This document shows, one piece after another, positions 15,305 through 23,722 of a stretch of DNA of 37,651 bases; positions within the stretch are counted from its first letter, which is position 1; every line of letters starts with the position of its first letter. The position numbers and the translations under genes were made by a program. Below the pieces are notes generated by a model. It saw nothing but the letters and a program-made list of their open reading frames with translations, was not told where the DNA came from and did no database searches. This stretch comes from JAVVEW01 sp032251045 (GTDB lineage: Bacteria; Pseudomonadota; Gammaproteobacteria; Methylococcales; Methylomonadaceae), in the NCBI GenBank assembly GCA_032251045.1, contig JAVVEW010000024.1, positions 1 to 37,651 on the forward strand, read 5' to 3'.

Positions 15305-16966
15305 ATGAGCGAAAGCTTTGCGGAATTATTTGAAGAAAGCATGGCCAAGACCGAAATGCGTCCAGGCGCTATGCTGAAAGGTACTGTAATCGATATTGAA
15401 AATGAGTTTGTTATCGTCAGTACCCAAGCGAAATCGGAAGGCGTTATTCCGAAATGGCAGTTCTTAACCCCTGACGGCGACCTGGAAGTCGAAGTTGGCG
15501 ATGAAATCGAAGTGGCGCTGGATCTGTTTGAAGACGGTTTAGGCTCTACGTTGTTATCGCGCGACAAGGCCAAGAAAAACAAGGCCTGGGTGGAACTGGA
15601 AAAAGCTTTCGAAGACGATGCGACAGTCACCGGTCGTATCACCGGTAAGGTTCGTGGCGGCTTTACGGTCGCGGTTGATGCGCTGCGGGCCTTCTTGCCG
15701 GGTTCCCTGGTTGATGTACGTCCGGTGCGTGATATTGCCGCCCTGGAAAACAAGGACTTGGAATTTAAGGTCATCAAAATCGACCAAAAACGCAACAACG
15801 TCGTGTTGTCACGTCGTGCGGTGGTCGAAAAAGAATACAGCCAAGAACGCGAAGAGTTGCTGGGCAAGTTGGAAGAGGGCGCGATATTTACCGGTGTGGT
15901 GAAGAATCTGACCGACTACGGTGCATTTATCGACCTGGGTGGTATCGATGGTTTGCTGCATATCACCGACATGGCCTGGCGCCGGGTTAGACATCCTTCC
16001 GAGTGCGTGGAAATTGGCCAGGAAGTTCAAGTAAAAGTCTTGAAGTTTGATCAAGAAAAGAATCGTGTTTCCCTGGGTATGAAGCAAATGGGCGACGATC
16101 CTTGGTTGAATATTTCCCGTCGTTACCCAGCAGGCACTCGCGTGTTTGGCAAAGTCAATAATCTGACTGACTACGGTTGTTTTGTTGAAATCGAAGAAGG
16201 CGTGGAAGGTTTGGTGCACGTTTCTGAAATGGACTGGACCAACAAAAACGTCAACCCGAACAAAGTGGTGCAGTTGGGTGATGAAGTCGAGGTTATGGTG
16301 CTGGAAATCGACGAAGACCGTCGTCGTATTTCCTTGGGCATGAAGCAGTGTCAAACCAACCCATGGGACGAATTCGCGGCCACTCACAATAAAGGTGATC
16401 GCATCAGTGGCAAAATTAAATCCATCACTGATTTTGGTATTTTTATCGGTTTGGATGGCGGCATCGATGGTCTTGTGCATTTATCCGATGTGTCTTGGAC
16501 TGATGAATCAGAAAACGCTATTCGCGATTACAAGAAAGGCGATGAAGTTGAAACCGTGATTCTGGCGATAGATGCTGAGCGCGAACGCATTTCATTGGGC
16601 ATTAAACAGCTTCAGCAGGATCCTTTCCAAAGCTATCTGGCCTTGAATGAAAAAGGCGATCTGGTCAAAGGCGTGGTTAAGGAAGTTGATGCAAAAGGCG
16701 CCGTAATTACTTTGGCAGATAGTGTCGAAGGTTACTTACGCGCTTCCGAAATTCAGCGTGATCGTGTTGAAGATGCACGAACGTTGCTGAATGAAGGCGA
16801 TGAAATCGAAGCCAAATTCATTGGTGTCGATAAAAAGACCAAATCTATTTCTTTGTCTATCAAAGCCAAGGATGTTGATGAAGAAAAAGAAGTTCTGAAA
16901 GATTATTCGCAAGCTTCAGCAACACCGACTCTGGGCGATATTTTCAAGCAGCAAATCGAAAAGTAA
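15305..16966 (+). CDS. rpsA: 30S ribosomal protein S1
   Basis: The protein has 553 residues from the ATG at 15305. An upstream frame extension to 15224 lacks family support, and MSESFAELFEES is the usual start. Six S1 (OB-fold) repeats lie at about 21-87, 105-171, 192-260, 277-347, 364-434 and 451-519. The middle ones carry the typical G-x-V-x-x-[IL]-x-D-[YF]-G-x-F pattern. S1 binds mRNA to the 30S subunit and helps start translation on weakly marked messages. It follows cmk by 83 bases, a leader containing hairpins. A terminator-like hairpin lies downstream. Confidence 0.98.
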   Translation: MSESFAELFEESMAKTEMRPGAMLKGTVIDIENEFVIVSTQAKSEGVIPKWQFLTPDGDLEVEVGDEIEVALDLFEDGLGSTLLSRDKAKKNKAWVELEKAFEDDATVTGRITGKVRGGFTVAVDALRAFLPGSLVDVRPVRDIAALENKDLEFKVIKIDQKRNNVVLSRRAVVEKEYSQEREELLGKLEEGAIFTGVVKNLTDYGAFIDLGGIDGLLHITDMAWRRVRHPSECVEIGQEVQVKVLKFDQEKNRVSLGMKQMGDDPWLNISRRYPAGTRVFGKVNNLTDYGCFVEIEEGVEGLVHVSEMDWTNKNVNPNKVVQLGDEVEVMVLEIDEDRRRISLGMKQCQTNPWDEFAATHNKGDRISGKIKSITDFGIFIGLDGGIDGLVHLSDVSWTDESENAIRDYKKGDEVETVILAIDAERERISLGIKQLQQDPFQSYLALNEKGDLVKGVVKEVDAKGAVITLADSVEGYLRASEIQRDRVEDARTLLNEGDEIEAKFIGVDKKTKSISLSIKAKDVDEEKEVLKDYSQASATPTLGDIFKQQIEK

Positions 16967-16990
16967 TCCAGTAAGCTATCCCAAAAAGAA

Positions 16991-17032
16991 AGGCGTGTAG
17001 AATCAGTATGATGGTCTACGCGCCTGTTTCTT
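16991..17032 (+). terminator. Rho-independent terminator-like hairpin after rpsA
   Basis: The arms AGGCGTGTAGA (16991-17001) and TCTACGCGCCT (17015-17025) pair over 11 positions with one G-T wobble, across a 13-base loop. They are followed by GTTTCTT. The tail is short, so some read-through into ihfB is likely. Confidence 0.6.
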
Positions 17033-17054
17033 GATCAGGTTTTTAGGACGAAGC

Positions 17055-17360
17055 GTGACAAAATCGGAATTGATTGAAGCCTTGGCAAGACAACAGCCAC
17101 ATTTGCCATTTAAAGATGTCGAATTGGCAGTCAAATGTATTGTCGAGCAAATGAGCGAAGCCTTATCAGATAATGAAAGAATAGAAATTCGCGGTTTTGG
17201 AAGTTTTTCCCTGCACTCGCGTGAAGCCAGAATGGGTCGTAATCCCAAAACCGGTGAATCGGTTCCATTGCCGAAAAAGTACGTTCCACACTTCAAACCG
17301 GGTAAAGAATTACGGAACCGCGTTGACGCGGCCCGCCATCAATACCCTATCACGGATTGA
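17055..17360 (+). CDS. ihfB: Integration host factor beta subunit
   Basis: The 101-residue protein starts at GTG 17055, preceded by AGGA at 17045-17048 (6-base spacing). The upstream TTG at 17031 is not supported. The sequence MTKSELIEAL...ERIEIRGFGSFSLHSREARMGRNPKTG follows IHF-beta closely, including the DNA-intercalating proline of the RNPKTG arm (Pro64). With IhfA it bends DNA at specific sites for replication, recombination and transcription control. The order rpsA-ihfB-lapA is the standard gammaproteobacterial one. Confidence 0.96.
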   Translation: MTKSELIEALARQQPHLPFKDVELAVKCIVEQMSEALSDNERIEIRGFGSFSLHSREARMGRNPKTGESVPLPKKYVPHFKPGKELRNRVDAARHQYPITD

Positions 17361-17387
17361 CTTTATCAGTGACCAGCGAGCTTCATC

Positions 17388-17621
17388 ATGAAACTGCTTT
17401 CCATACTGACGTTTGTGATGATCTTTGTCATTGCGTTGGTGTTTTCGGTACTCAATTTTCATTCCGTTGATATCAATTTGTTTTTTTTCTCTCTCTCCAT
17501 GCCTTTGGCGCTGGCGTTAACCATCGAGTTATTTGCCGGCATTGCCATCGGCTTTGTCGTCGCTTTCTGGCAAGCCACGCGCTTGAAAAAACAGTATGGC
17601 CAGCTCAGAAAGAGCAAGTAG
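17388..17621 (+). CDS. lapA: LapA-domain inner membrane protein
   Basis: This is a 77-residue DUF1049/LapA (YciS) protein with two membrane segments, at about 5-25 and 36-60, and a basic C-terminal tail (RLKKQYGQLRKSK). The family works with LapB in control of lipopolysaccharide synthesis in E. coli. No lapB gene follows here, because the next genes are feoABC. The symbol rests on family and on position after ihfB. Confidence 0.8.
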   Translation: MKLLSILTFVMIFVIALVFSVLNFHSVDINLFFFSLSMPLALALTIELFAGIAIGFVVAFWQATRLKKQYGQLRKSK

Positions 17622-17893
17622 TCACCTCAAAGCGTTTAGTCACACTGTACCTCTGTCCCTCCTCTTGCTTTTTCTTTAGACATTAAGTCTTAACCTGCTA
17701 AGGCATGACACTTTTTTGAGCAAAAAACCGTTTTGTAGGGTGTTTTGGTAACAGTGAAGACCTGCACGGTTTTTAATCGTTCAAGACTCCTCCTAAGTTT
17801 TCCTTTATGGCCAAAAATGTCTGCACCATTATGGCGGTGGGCGCTTGCCGGGCAGATCAAGGTTATAGGCAATCACTTTAAGTGCTGTCTTGC

Positions 17894-17921
17894 TTGACCG
17901 GTCGTTATGATATGGTATTCT
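17894..17921 (+). promoter_or_regulatory. feoABC promoter
   Basis: The -35 is TTGACC (17894-17899). After a 16-base spacer comes an extended -10, TGGTATTCT, with the hexamer at 17916-17921. Transcription would start near 17928, inside the Fur box, giving a leader of about 33 bases. Confidence 0.6.
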
Positions 17922-17924
17922 AAA

Positions 17925-17939
17925 TGATAATGATTCTTA
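17925..17939 (+). promoter_or_regulatory. Fur box upstream of feoA
   Basis: TGATAATGATTCTTA matches the 7-1-7 Fur consensus TGATAATnATTATCA at 12 of 14 defined positions. It lies just downstream of the -10 and over the likely start site, the usual place for Fe2+-Fur repression. Confidence 0.75.
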
Positions 17940-17960
17940 ATTTGCTTGCGGAGTTTGTTT

Positions 17961-18197
17961 ATGTTGATTAACCTGAAGCAGCTTCTGGTTGGCGATGCTG
18001 GTATTGTCAAGGGTTTTGCCGCGCAGGATCGGGCGTACCGTAAACGGTTGCTGGCCATGGGACTAACGCCTGGTACGCAATTTCAAGTGGTGCGTTTTGC
18101 TCCGATGGGGGATCCGGTGGAAATTCGTTTGCGTGGTTTTTCCTTGTCTTTGCGTAAAGATGAAGCAGAAATGCTGATGGTGCAAAAAGTTATATGA
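17961..18197 (+). CDS. feoA: Ferrous iron transport protein A
   Basis: This 78-residue SH3-like protein starts at ATG 17961. GGAG at 17950-17953 gives a 7-base spacing; the TTG at 17946 is upstream of that site and rejected. The pattern RLLAMGLTPGTQFQVVRFAPMGDPVEIRLRGFSLSLRKDEA is the FeoA signature. FeoA is a small cytoplasmic partner of FeoB. Its stop overlaps the feoB ATG by 4 bases. Confidence 0.95.
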   Translation: MLINLKQLLVGDAGIVKGFAAQDRAYRKRLLAMGLTPGTQFQVVRFAPMGDPVEIRLRGFSLSLRKDEAEMLMVQKVI

Positions 18198-20500
18198 CCA
18201 GACAAGTCAGCATTGCTGTTGTTGGCAATCCTAACTGCGGAAAAACCAGCCTTTTTAATGTTTTGACCGGTTCTCACCAGCATGTCGGTAACTGGCCGGG
18301 TGTGACTGTGGAGAAGAAAACAGGCAGTTTCAGGTTGGCGGGTCTGGATGTTGAATTGGTTGATCTGCCGGGCACCTATACGCTTGAGTCCAGTGACGAG
18401 CAAATTTCCATCGATGAGAAAATAGCGCGTGATTATATTGCCGACCAGTCCTCGGATTTGATTGTCAACATCATTGATGCCGGTAATATCGAACGTAATT
18501 TGTACTTAACCACTCAGCTACTGGAAATGAGAGTGCCGATGCTGGTGGTGGTGAATAAAATTGACGTACTCAACAGTAAAGGCATTCGCCTGGATGCGCA
18601 GCGTTTGGCAGCCTTGTTAGGATGTCCGGTTGTTGTGGTGAGTACGGTTAAGAAAGGTTACAAAAAACATTTACTGGATGCTTTGCAGCATGCCGTGCAG
18701 ATGCTTCCAGTGCCGGATAAAGATGTGGTTTATGCGCCTGCGTTAGAGGCGGGCATCACTCGCTTGATGGCCAATGCGGCCTTGCAGAAGGCCGCTAGTG
18801 ATGCGAGGTGTGATTTACGCTGGCTGGCCTTGCGGGTGTTGGAAGAAGATAGCCTGGCATGTCGATTGACCGCGTCTATGCCTGAATACGCGATCGCTGA
18901 AGAACGTGCTCGTGTTATCGCCGACGCGGATGAGGATATTGATATTCTGTCCGCAGATGCCCGATACCAGGCGGTGACTGACTGGGTCGCCGAGGTGTTA
19001 TATAAGCCCAGCCAGGTTGGTAAAGACATCAGTGATCGGCTCGATAGCGTGATTTTGCACCGCTTTTTCGGCATTCCCATTTTTCTGTTGGTGATGTATG
19101 CGATGTTTATGTTCACCATCAATTTTGGTGGTGCTTTCATCGATTTCTTTGACCAGGCGACAGGTGCGCTATTCGTCGATCAGTTCGGCATCATGCTTGC
19201 ATCCTGGGGGTGGCCGGATTGGCTGGTGGTGTTACTGGCCGAGGGCGCAGGTGGTGGTGTGCAGGTGGTGGCGACCTTCATTCCCATTGTTGGTTGCCTG
19301 TTTCTGTTTTTGTCAGCGCTGGAAGATTCCGGCTACATGGCCCGGGCCGCCTTCGTGATGGACAGAATGATGCGAGCTTTGGGTCTGCCAGGCAAGTCTT
19401 TCGTACCGATGATAGTTGGTTTCGGTTGCAATGTACCGGCGATCATGGCCTCGCGTACACTGGAAAATCCCAAAGATCGGATTCTGACCAATATGATGAA
19501 TCCGTTCATGTCCTGTGGCGCACGATTGCCGGTGTATGCGTTGTTTGCGGCGGCGTTTTTCCCGGTGGGTGGTCAGAATCTGGTGTTCGGACTGTACCTG
19601 ATCGGCATTATGGTGGCCATCGGCACTGGACTGTTGATGCGTCATACCTTGTTTCAGGGTAAGGCAACCACTTTTATCATGGAATTACCGCCGTATCATT
19701 TACCTAGAATCAGCAACGTGCTGTTGCATACCTGGGACAGGCTGAAAAAATTCGTGTTCAATGCCGGTAAAGTCATTGTGCCCATGGTGCTGGTGCTCAA
19801 TTTTCTCAATGCCTTAGGTACCGATGGTCGGTTTGGGCAGGCTGATAGCGAAAATTCTGTACTCAGTAGCATTGGTAAAACCTTGACGCCAGTGTTCGCG
19901 CCAATGGGTGTTAAAGAGGATAACTGGCCGGCTACAGTGGGCATTTTTACCGGCATTTTGGCCAAAGAAGCAGTCGTTGGTACGCTGGATGCCTTATATG
20001 GCCAGATTGACGTTGAGCATGCGGATGGCGCCGAACATCAGCCATTTGCGTTAATGCCGGCGCTGACTGAAGCGGCGCAGACTATCCCTGATAATTTGCT
20101 CGAATTAGGACAGTTCATCCTTGATCCGTTAGGTTTGTCCGTACAACAAGCTGCCGCGCAAGAGCTGGATAATCGTACTTATCGTGCCATGCAGACGCGT
20201 TTTGACCAGGTCAGTGCGTTTGCTTATTTATTATTCATTCTGCTGTACACGCCCTGTGTGGCAGCCACCGCAGCCATTTACCGCGAGACCGGGCCGCGTT
20301 GGTGTGCGTTTATTGTCGCTTGGACAACCGGGTTGGCTTACATCAGCGCGACGGTGTTTTATCAGCTCAGTCGCCTGACCGAGCAACCTGGTGCCGCAGC
20401 TAGCGTATTGGCGGTTTGCGCCTTGGTGGTCGTTTTGGTGGTGATTACGCTGCGTGGTTATGCCAAAGCGCAGATTGCTCCTGTTGGGAGGGTTTTATGA
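18194..20500 (+). CDS. feoB: Ferrous iron transporter B
   Basis: The protein has 768 residues. The N-terminal G domain has G1 GNPNCGKTS (11-19), G3 DLPG (57-60) and G4 NKID (121-124). A helical GDI region follows to about 270, then a polytopic membrane domain with the conserved GCNVPAIMASRTLE and MNPFMSCGARLPVYALF segments. It imports Fe2+ across the inner membrane. The C-terminus overlaps feoC by 4 bases. Iron-dependent control is expected from the Fur box ahead of feoA. High iron demand would suit an organism with many cytochromes. Confidence 0.98.
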   Translation: MTRQVSIAVVGNPNCGKTSLFNVLTGSHQHVGNWPGVTVEKKTGSFRLAGLDVELVDLPGTYTLESSDEQISIDEKIARDYIADQSSDLIVNIIDAGNIERNLYLTTQLLEMRVPMLVVVNKIDVLNSKGIRLDAQRLAALLGCPVVVVSTVKKGYKKHLLDALQHAVQMLPVPDKDVVYAPALEAGITRLMANAALQKAASDARCDLRWLALRVLEEDSLACRLTASMPEYAIAEERARVIADADEDIDILSADARYQAVTDWVAEVLYKPSQVGKDISDRLDSVILHRFFGIPIFLLVMYAMFMFTINFGGAFIDFFDQATGALFVDQFGIMLASWGWPDWLVVLLAEGAGGGVQVVATFIPIVGCLFLFLSALEDSGYMARAAFVMDRMMRALGLPGKSFVPMIVGFGCNVPAIMASRTLENPKDRILTNMMNPFMSCGARLPVYALFAAAFFPVGGQNLVFGLYLIGIMVAIGTGLLMRHTLFQGKATTFIMELPPYHLPRISNVLLHTWDRLKKFVFNAGKVIVPMVLVLNFLNALGTDGRFGQADSENSVLSSIGKTLTPVFAPMGVKEDNWPATVGIFTGILAKEAVVGTLDALYGQIDVEHADGAEHQPFALMPALTEAAQTIPDNLLELGQFILDPLGLSVQQAAAQELDNRTYRAMQTRFDQVSAFAYLLFILLYTPCVAATAAIYRETGPRWCAFIVAWTTGLAYISATVFYQLSRLTEQPGAAASVLAVCALVVVLVVITLRGYAKAQIAPVGRVL

Positions 20501-20721
20501 TACTGTCGGATATTCGAGATTATGTGCAAAACCACCGTAGGGTGGCCTTGAATGATTTGGTGCAGCATTTTCAGCTATCACCCGATGCGCTGCGCGCCAT
20601 GCTGGCTAAGTGGTTGGAGAAGGGGCGTATTCGTAAGACTACCTTGGAAAAAGACTGCGGCAGTGGTTGTTGTCGTTGTGACAGCGCACTGACCGAGATT
20701 TACGAATGGGTTGAGCGCTAA
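20497..20721 (+). CDS. feoC: FeoC-like winged-helix protein
   Basis: The 74-residue protein starts at ATG 20497, overlapping the feoB stop; an upstream frame extension lies inside feoB. It has a winged-helix region (MILSDIRDYV...LSPDALRAMLAKWLEKGRI) and a cysteine cluster, C54GSGCCRC61. In Klebsiella and E. coli FeoC four cysteines (CX4CX2CX6-8C) form an oxygen-sensitive cluster site. Here four cysteines lie within eight residues and the distal one is missing. It probably modulates FeoB stability or activity; the altered spacing makes cluster binding uncertain. Confidence 0.85.
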   Translation: MILSDIRDYVQNHRRVALNDLVQHFQLSPDALRAMLAKWLEKGRIRKTTLEKDCGSGCCRCDSALTEIYEWVER

Positions 20722-20722
20722 A

Positions 20723-21529
20723 TCAGCGTCGATTAAGGATCAGTTCCAATACCAATTTGCTGCCCAGATAGCCTAACAGCAGCAAACCGAAGCCCAGTAG
20801 CGTACCGCGAATTGCCACCGGCCCGCGCCAGCCATAGCGCCAGCGTCCCACTAACAGGCCACTGAACACCAGCCAGGCTACCAAGGTTAATACGGTTTTA
20901 TGCGCCAGGTGCTGAGCGAACATGTCCTCAAGAAACACAAAACCAGTGCCCAGCGCCAGCGCCAGTAACAGCCAGCCGCCGGCGATGATTTGAAATAACA
21001 ACGCCTCCATGGCTTGTAAGGGCGGTAGTTTCATGATCAATCTGGACGGCTGATGTCGCCGTAAGTGCCGGTCTTGTATTGCCACCAGCAGGCTTTGTCC
21101 GGCGGCCATGGTCAACAGACTGAATGCGGCGATAGAAATCAATACATGTAGCTGCATGGCCCAGCCGGCTTCGCTTAATGGATGGCTGCTCACGGGCATG
21201 ACCAGGCGTAATGCGATTCCGGTCATGGCTAAAGGAAAGATCACAAGCCCAAGATTCTCCACCGGTTTATCTAATGCTGCCACCATTACTAAGGCTGCCG
21301 CAAGCCAGCTAATCAGCGACGCCACGCTGAACAAGCTAAAGTCCAGTTCACCGATCTCCAGGGTCAGCGCCACGATGGACAGCAAGTGCCAGCCTACGGC
21401 TAGCCAAGCAGTGATCAGTGCGCCCTTGCGATAAGGTTGCTGATAAAACCATACCAGCCCCAACAAACAACAACTGAAGCCGTAACTGAGTAATGCGGCG
21501 CTGGCGGATAAAGTAAACATAAGGCTCAT
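20723..21529 (-). CDS. ypjD: YpjD/CcsA-family inner membrane protein
   Basis: This 268-residue polytopic protein has about eight hydrophobic segments and belongs to the cytochrome c assembly (CcsA/HemX-like) superfamily. Histidines at the start of two membrane segments (QLHVLISIAAF and LAHKTVLTLVAW) resemble the heme-handling histidines of that superfamily. The gene is divergent from ffh, the conserved gammaproteobacterial position of ypjD. It is convergent with feoC, with one base between stops. The role is not firmly known; heme or cytochrome assembly is a family-level inference. Confidence 0.8.
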   Translation of the reverse strand: MSLMFTLSASAALLSYGFSCCLLGLVWFYQQPYRKGALITAWLAVGWHLLSIVALTLEIGELDFSLFSVASLISWLAAALVMVAALDKPVENLGLVIFPLAMTGIALRLVMPVSSHPLSEAGWAMQLHVLISIAAFSLLTMAAGQSLLVAIQDRHLRRHQPSRLIMKLPPLQAMEALLFQIIAGGWLLLALALGTGFVFLEDMFAQHLAHKTVLTLVAWLVFSGLLVGRWRYGWRGPVAIRGTLLGFGLLLLGYLGSKLVLELILNRR

Positions 21530-21614
21530 TGGCGGAGCGGATAAACGAAAAACAAGGTCTATGTTAAACTAAATGGCATTGACTCCAAAAAACAATATAA
21601 CCTTAAGAATACTG

Positions 21615-22973
21615 ATGTTTGACAATCTTTCCGAACGCCTAACAGGCACCCTGCAAAAACTCAAAGGCCAAGGCCGTCTGACCGAGAACAATATCCAGGA
21701 CACACTCAAAGAAGTGCGTGTTGCTTTATTGGAAGCGGATGTCGCTTTGCCCGTGGTCACGGATTTTATTGAGCGGGTGAAAACCGGTGCCTTAGGCAAA
21801 CAAGTACAAAGCAGTCTGACGCCTGGTCAGGCGCTGATCAAGTTAGTGCATCAAGAGTTGATTCAGGTCATGGGCGAAACCAACGCCGAGCTGAATTTGC
21901 GCACCAATCCTCCGGCAGTGGTCTTGATGGCGGGGTTACAAGGCGCCGGTAAAACCACCACCGTCGCCAAGCTGGGTCGGTTGCTCAAAACCAAGCACAA
22001 GAAAAAAGTCGGCGTGGTCAGCGTGGACGTGTATCGCCCCGCGGCGATCAAACAATTGGAAACTTTGGCCGGCGATCTGGACTTGACCTTTTTCCCCAGC
22101 GAAGCCAGCCAGGAACCGGTCAAAATCGCTAAACAGGCGCTAGAAGCCGCTAAGCGCAAATTCATCGATGTGCTGATTGTCGATACCGCAGGTCGCTTGC
22201 ATGTCGATGATGAAATGATGACTGAAATCAAGGCCCTGCATAAAGCCATCAAACCCATCGAAACACTGTTCGTGGTCGATAGCATGACCGGCCAAGATGC
22301 CGCTAACACGGCCAAGGCGTTTCACGATGCTCTGCCGTTAACCGGCGTGGTTCTGACCAAAGCCGATGGCGATGCGCGGGGTGGGGCAGCACTGTCCATT
22401 CGCCATATCACCGGCAAGCCAATCAAATTTATTGGCATGGGTGAAAAAACCGATGCGCTGGAAGCATTTCATCCAGACCGAATGGCATCCAGAATTTTGG
22501 GCATGGGTGATATGCTCAGCCTGATTGAAGAAATCGAGCAAAAAGTTGATCAGGAAAAAGCCGATAAACTGGCGAAAAAAATTCAGAAAGGCAAATCTTT
22601 TGATCTGGAAGACCTGCGTGAACAATTCATGCAAATGCAGAACATGGGGGGTGTGGGTGCTATGCTCGATAAATTGCCAGGGATGGGCACCGTGCCGCGT
22701 GAAGTTCGTGAAAAAGTCAATGACCAAGAACTTGCCCGTCAGATTGCCGTTATCAATTCCATGACCATGCAAGAACGCCGATTCCCTGACTTGATCAAAA
22801 CCAGTCGAAAGGAACGTATTGCCAAAGGTTGTGGACAGGACATGATGGCGGTCAATCGTATTCTCAAGCAGCATAAAATGATGGAAAAAATGATGAAGCG
22901 TTTCAAAAAAGGCAATATGACCAACATGATGCGCGGCATTAAAGGCAATATGCGTGGTATTGGGCGTATGTAA
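21615..22973 (+). CDS. ffh: Signal recognition particle protein Ffh
   Basis: The 452-residue protein starts at ATG 21615 (MFDNLSERLTGTLQKLKGQG). An in-frame ATG at 21573 would add 14 residues not seen in the family. The domains are an N helical bundle (1-90), a G domain with GLQGAGKTT at 107-115, DTAGR and TKADGDARGG, and a methionine-rich M domain after about 325. Ffh binds 4.5S RNA and targets nascent membrane proteins to FtsY. No 4.5S RNA gene was recognised in the window. Confidence 0.97.
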   Translation: MFDNLSERLTGTLQKLKGQGRLTENNIQDTLKEVRVALLEADVALPVVTDFIERVKTGALGKQVQSSLTPGQALIKLVHQELIQVMGETNAELNLRTNPPAVVLMAGLQGAGKTTTVAKLGRLLKTKHKKKVGVVSVDVYRPAAIKQLETLAGDLDLTFFPSEASQEPVKIAKQALEAAKRKFIDVLIVDTAGRLHVDDEMMTEIKALHKAIKPIETLFVVDSMTGQDAANTAKAFHDALPLTGVVLTKADGDARGGAALSIRHITGKPIKFIGMGEKTDALEAFHPDRMASRILGMGDMLSLIEEIEQKVDQEKADKLAKKIQKGKSFDLEDLREQFMQMQNMGGVGAMLDKLPGMGTVPREVREKVNDQELARQIAVINSMTMQERRFPDLIKTSRKERIAKGCGQDMMAVNRILKQHKMMEKMMKRFKKGNMTNMMRGIKGNMRGIGRM

Positions 22974-23016
22974 TCGAACCTATCTTGTTTACCCATATTT
23001 TCAGGAGAAATTAACA

Positions 23017-23313
23017 ATGCTATTAACAACCCCCAAAATATTTTTGGTTTCTGGTTTGCTGTCGGTCACTTTGGTGGGCTGTGCGCAGACCGCTCAGGAC
23101 TTGCGTACGGTCAATCAATCCATTCAGGGTACGCAACGTGCTGTAGATAATGCTAATGCCGTAATGCAGCAAGCACCTGCGGTTCCAACAGGCCAGGTGG
23201 TCAAGGAAGCGGGGAAGCAAATTATCATGCAAGACCCTACTGTGCGAGAAGCCAGTGATACCGTTGAATCGTCTAAGCGATTGATGGATTCAATGAAAAA
23301 TTTAGGCAAATAA
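23017..23313 (+). CDS. Small hypothetical lipoprotein
   Basis: The 98-residue protein starts at ATG 23017, with AGGAG at 23003-23007. A signal peptide ends in a lipobox, LVGC (Cys22). The mature part is polar, with predicted helical stretches (AQDLRTVNQSIQGTQRAVDN and VVKEAGKQIIM). The family is not recognised. The gene stands alone, 43 bases after ffh, and could share its transcript. An envelope location is inferred from the lipobox. Confidence 0.75.
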   Translation: MLLTTPKIFLVSGLLSVTLVGCAQTAQDLRTVNQSIQGTQRAVDNANAVMQQAPAVPTGQVVKEAGKQIIMQDPTVREASDTVESSKRLMDSMKNLGK

Positions 23314-23416
23314 TTAACGGTATGACTATCCCGTTGGCATGTTGTCTTGATAAACGGAGCGAGCGGGTTATCGTGCGCAATTAACAGGTGCGATAAAGTC
23401 ACCGGGTGAGGCTGGC

Positions 23417-23707
23417 ATGGCTTTGAAGGTTCATAGCAGCTCGCTGAATCAAATCACCTTGCGGGCGGGCGCTGCAGCTAAAGAAGCCGGTGCCAAGATT
23501 CAAGACCGGGCAGAGTTAGCCCAGCAACCTTCGCCTCCACTCCAAACTGCTGAAAAAAACCAAACGTCGACACTAAAACCGGTTAACGAGCGTATTCCCG
23601 CAGCTGCGGTCGCCAATCATCGGTTGCGTCAGGCTTTGAACGCCTATATCGATCAGGCTAATGGCGATGCTTCCAGCTTCGGTTCCCAAATCGATGAACA
23701 TATCTAA
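23417..23707 (+). CDS. Hypothetical protein, Ala/Gln-rich
   Basis: The 96-residue protein has no signal peptide or membrane segment. GAGG at 23408-23411 is 5 bases before the ATG. The N-terminal half is low-complexity, rich in Ala, Gln, Lys and Pro. The C-terminal 40 residues (AAVANHRLRQALNAYIDQAN) look helical. It ends 15 bases before yciB and probably shares that transcript. No family is recognised. Confidence 0.6.
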   Translation: MALKVHSSSLNQITLRAGAAAKEAGAKIQDRAELAQQPSPPLQTAEKNQTSTLKPVNERIPAAAVANHRLRQALNAYIDQANGDASSFGSQIDEHI

Positions 23708-23722
23708 ACTCTGCAAATCTTC

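Larger units (their letters stand above)
17622..17945. other. Intergenic region between lapA and feoA
   Basis: This 324-base AT-rich stretch carries no convincing gene. A 60-codon minus-strand frame (17690-17872) was rejected. Its right end holds the feo promoter and Fur box, listed separately. No clear terminator for lapA was found; TTTTTTGAGCAAAAAA at about 17713 is a weak AT palindrome. Confidence 0.6.

Noticed and set aside
17690..17872. Minus-strand 60-codon frame in the lapA-feoA gap with a vaguely transposase-like N-terminus
   Set aside because: No ribosome-binding site, no inverted repeats or target duplication, and no clear family motif.
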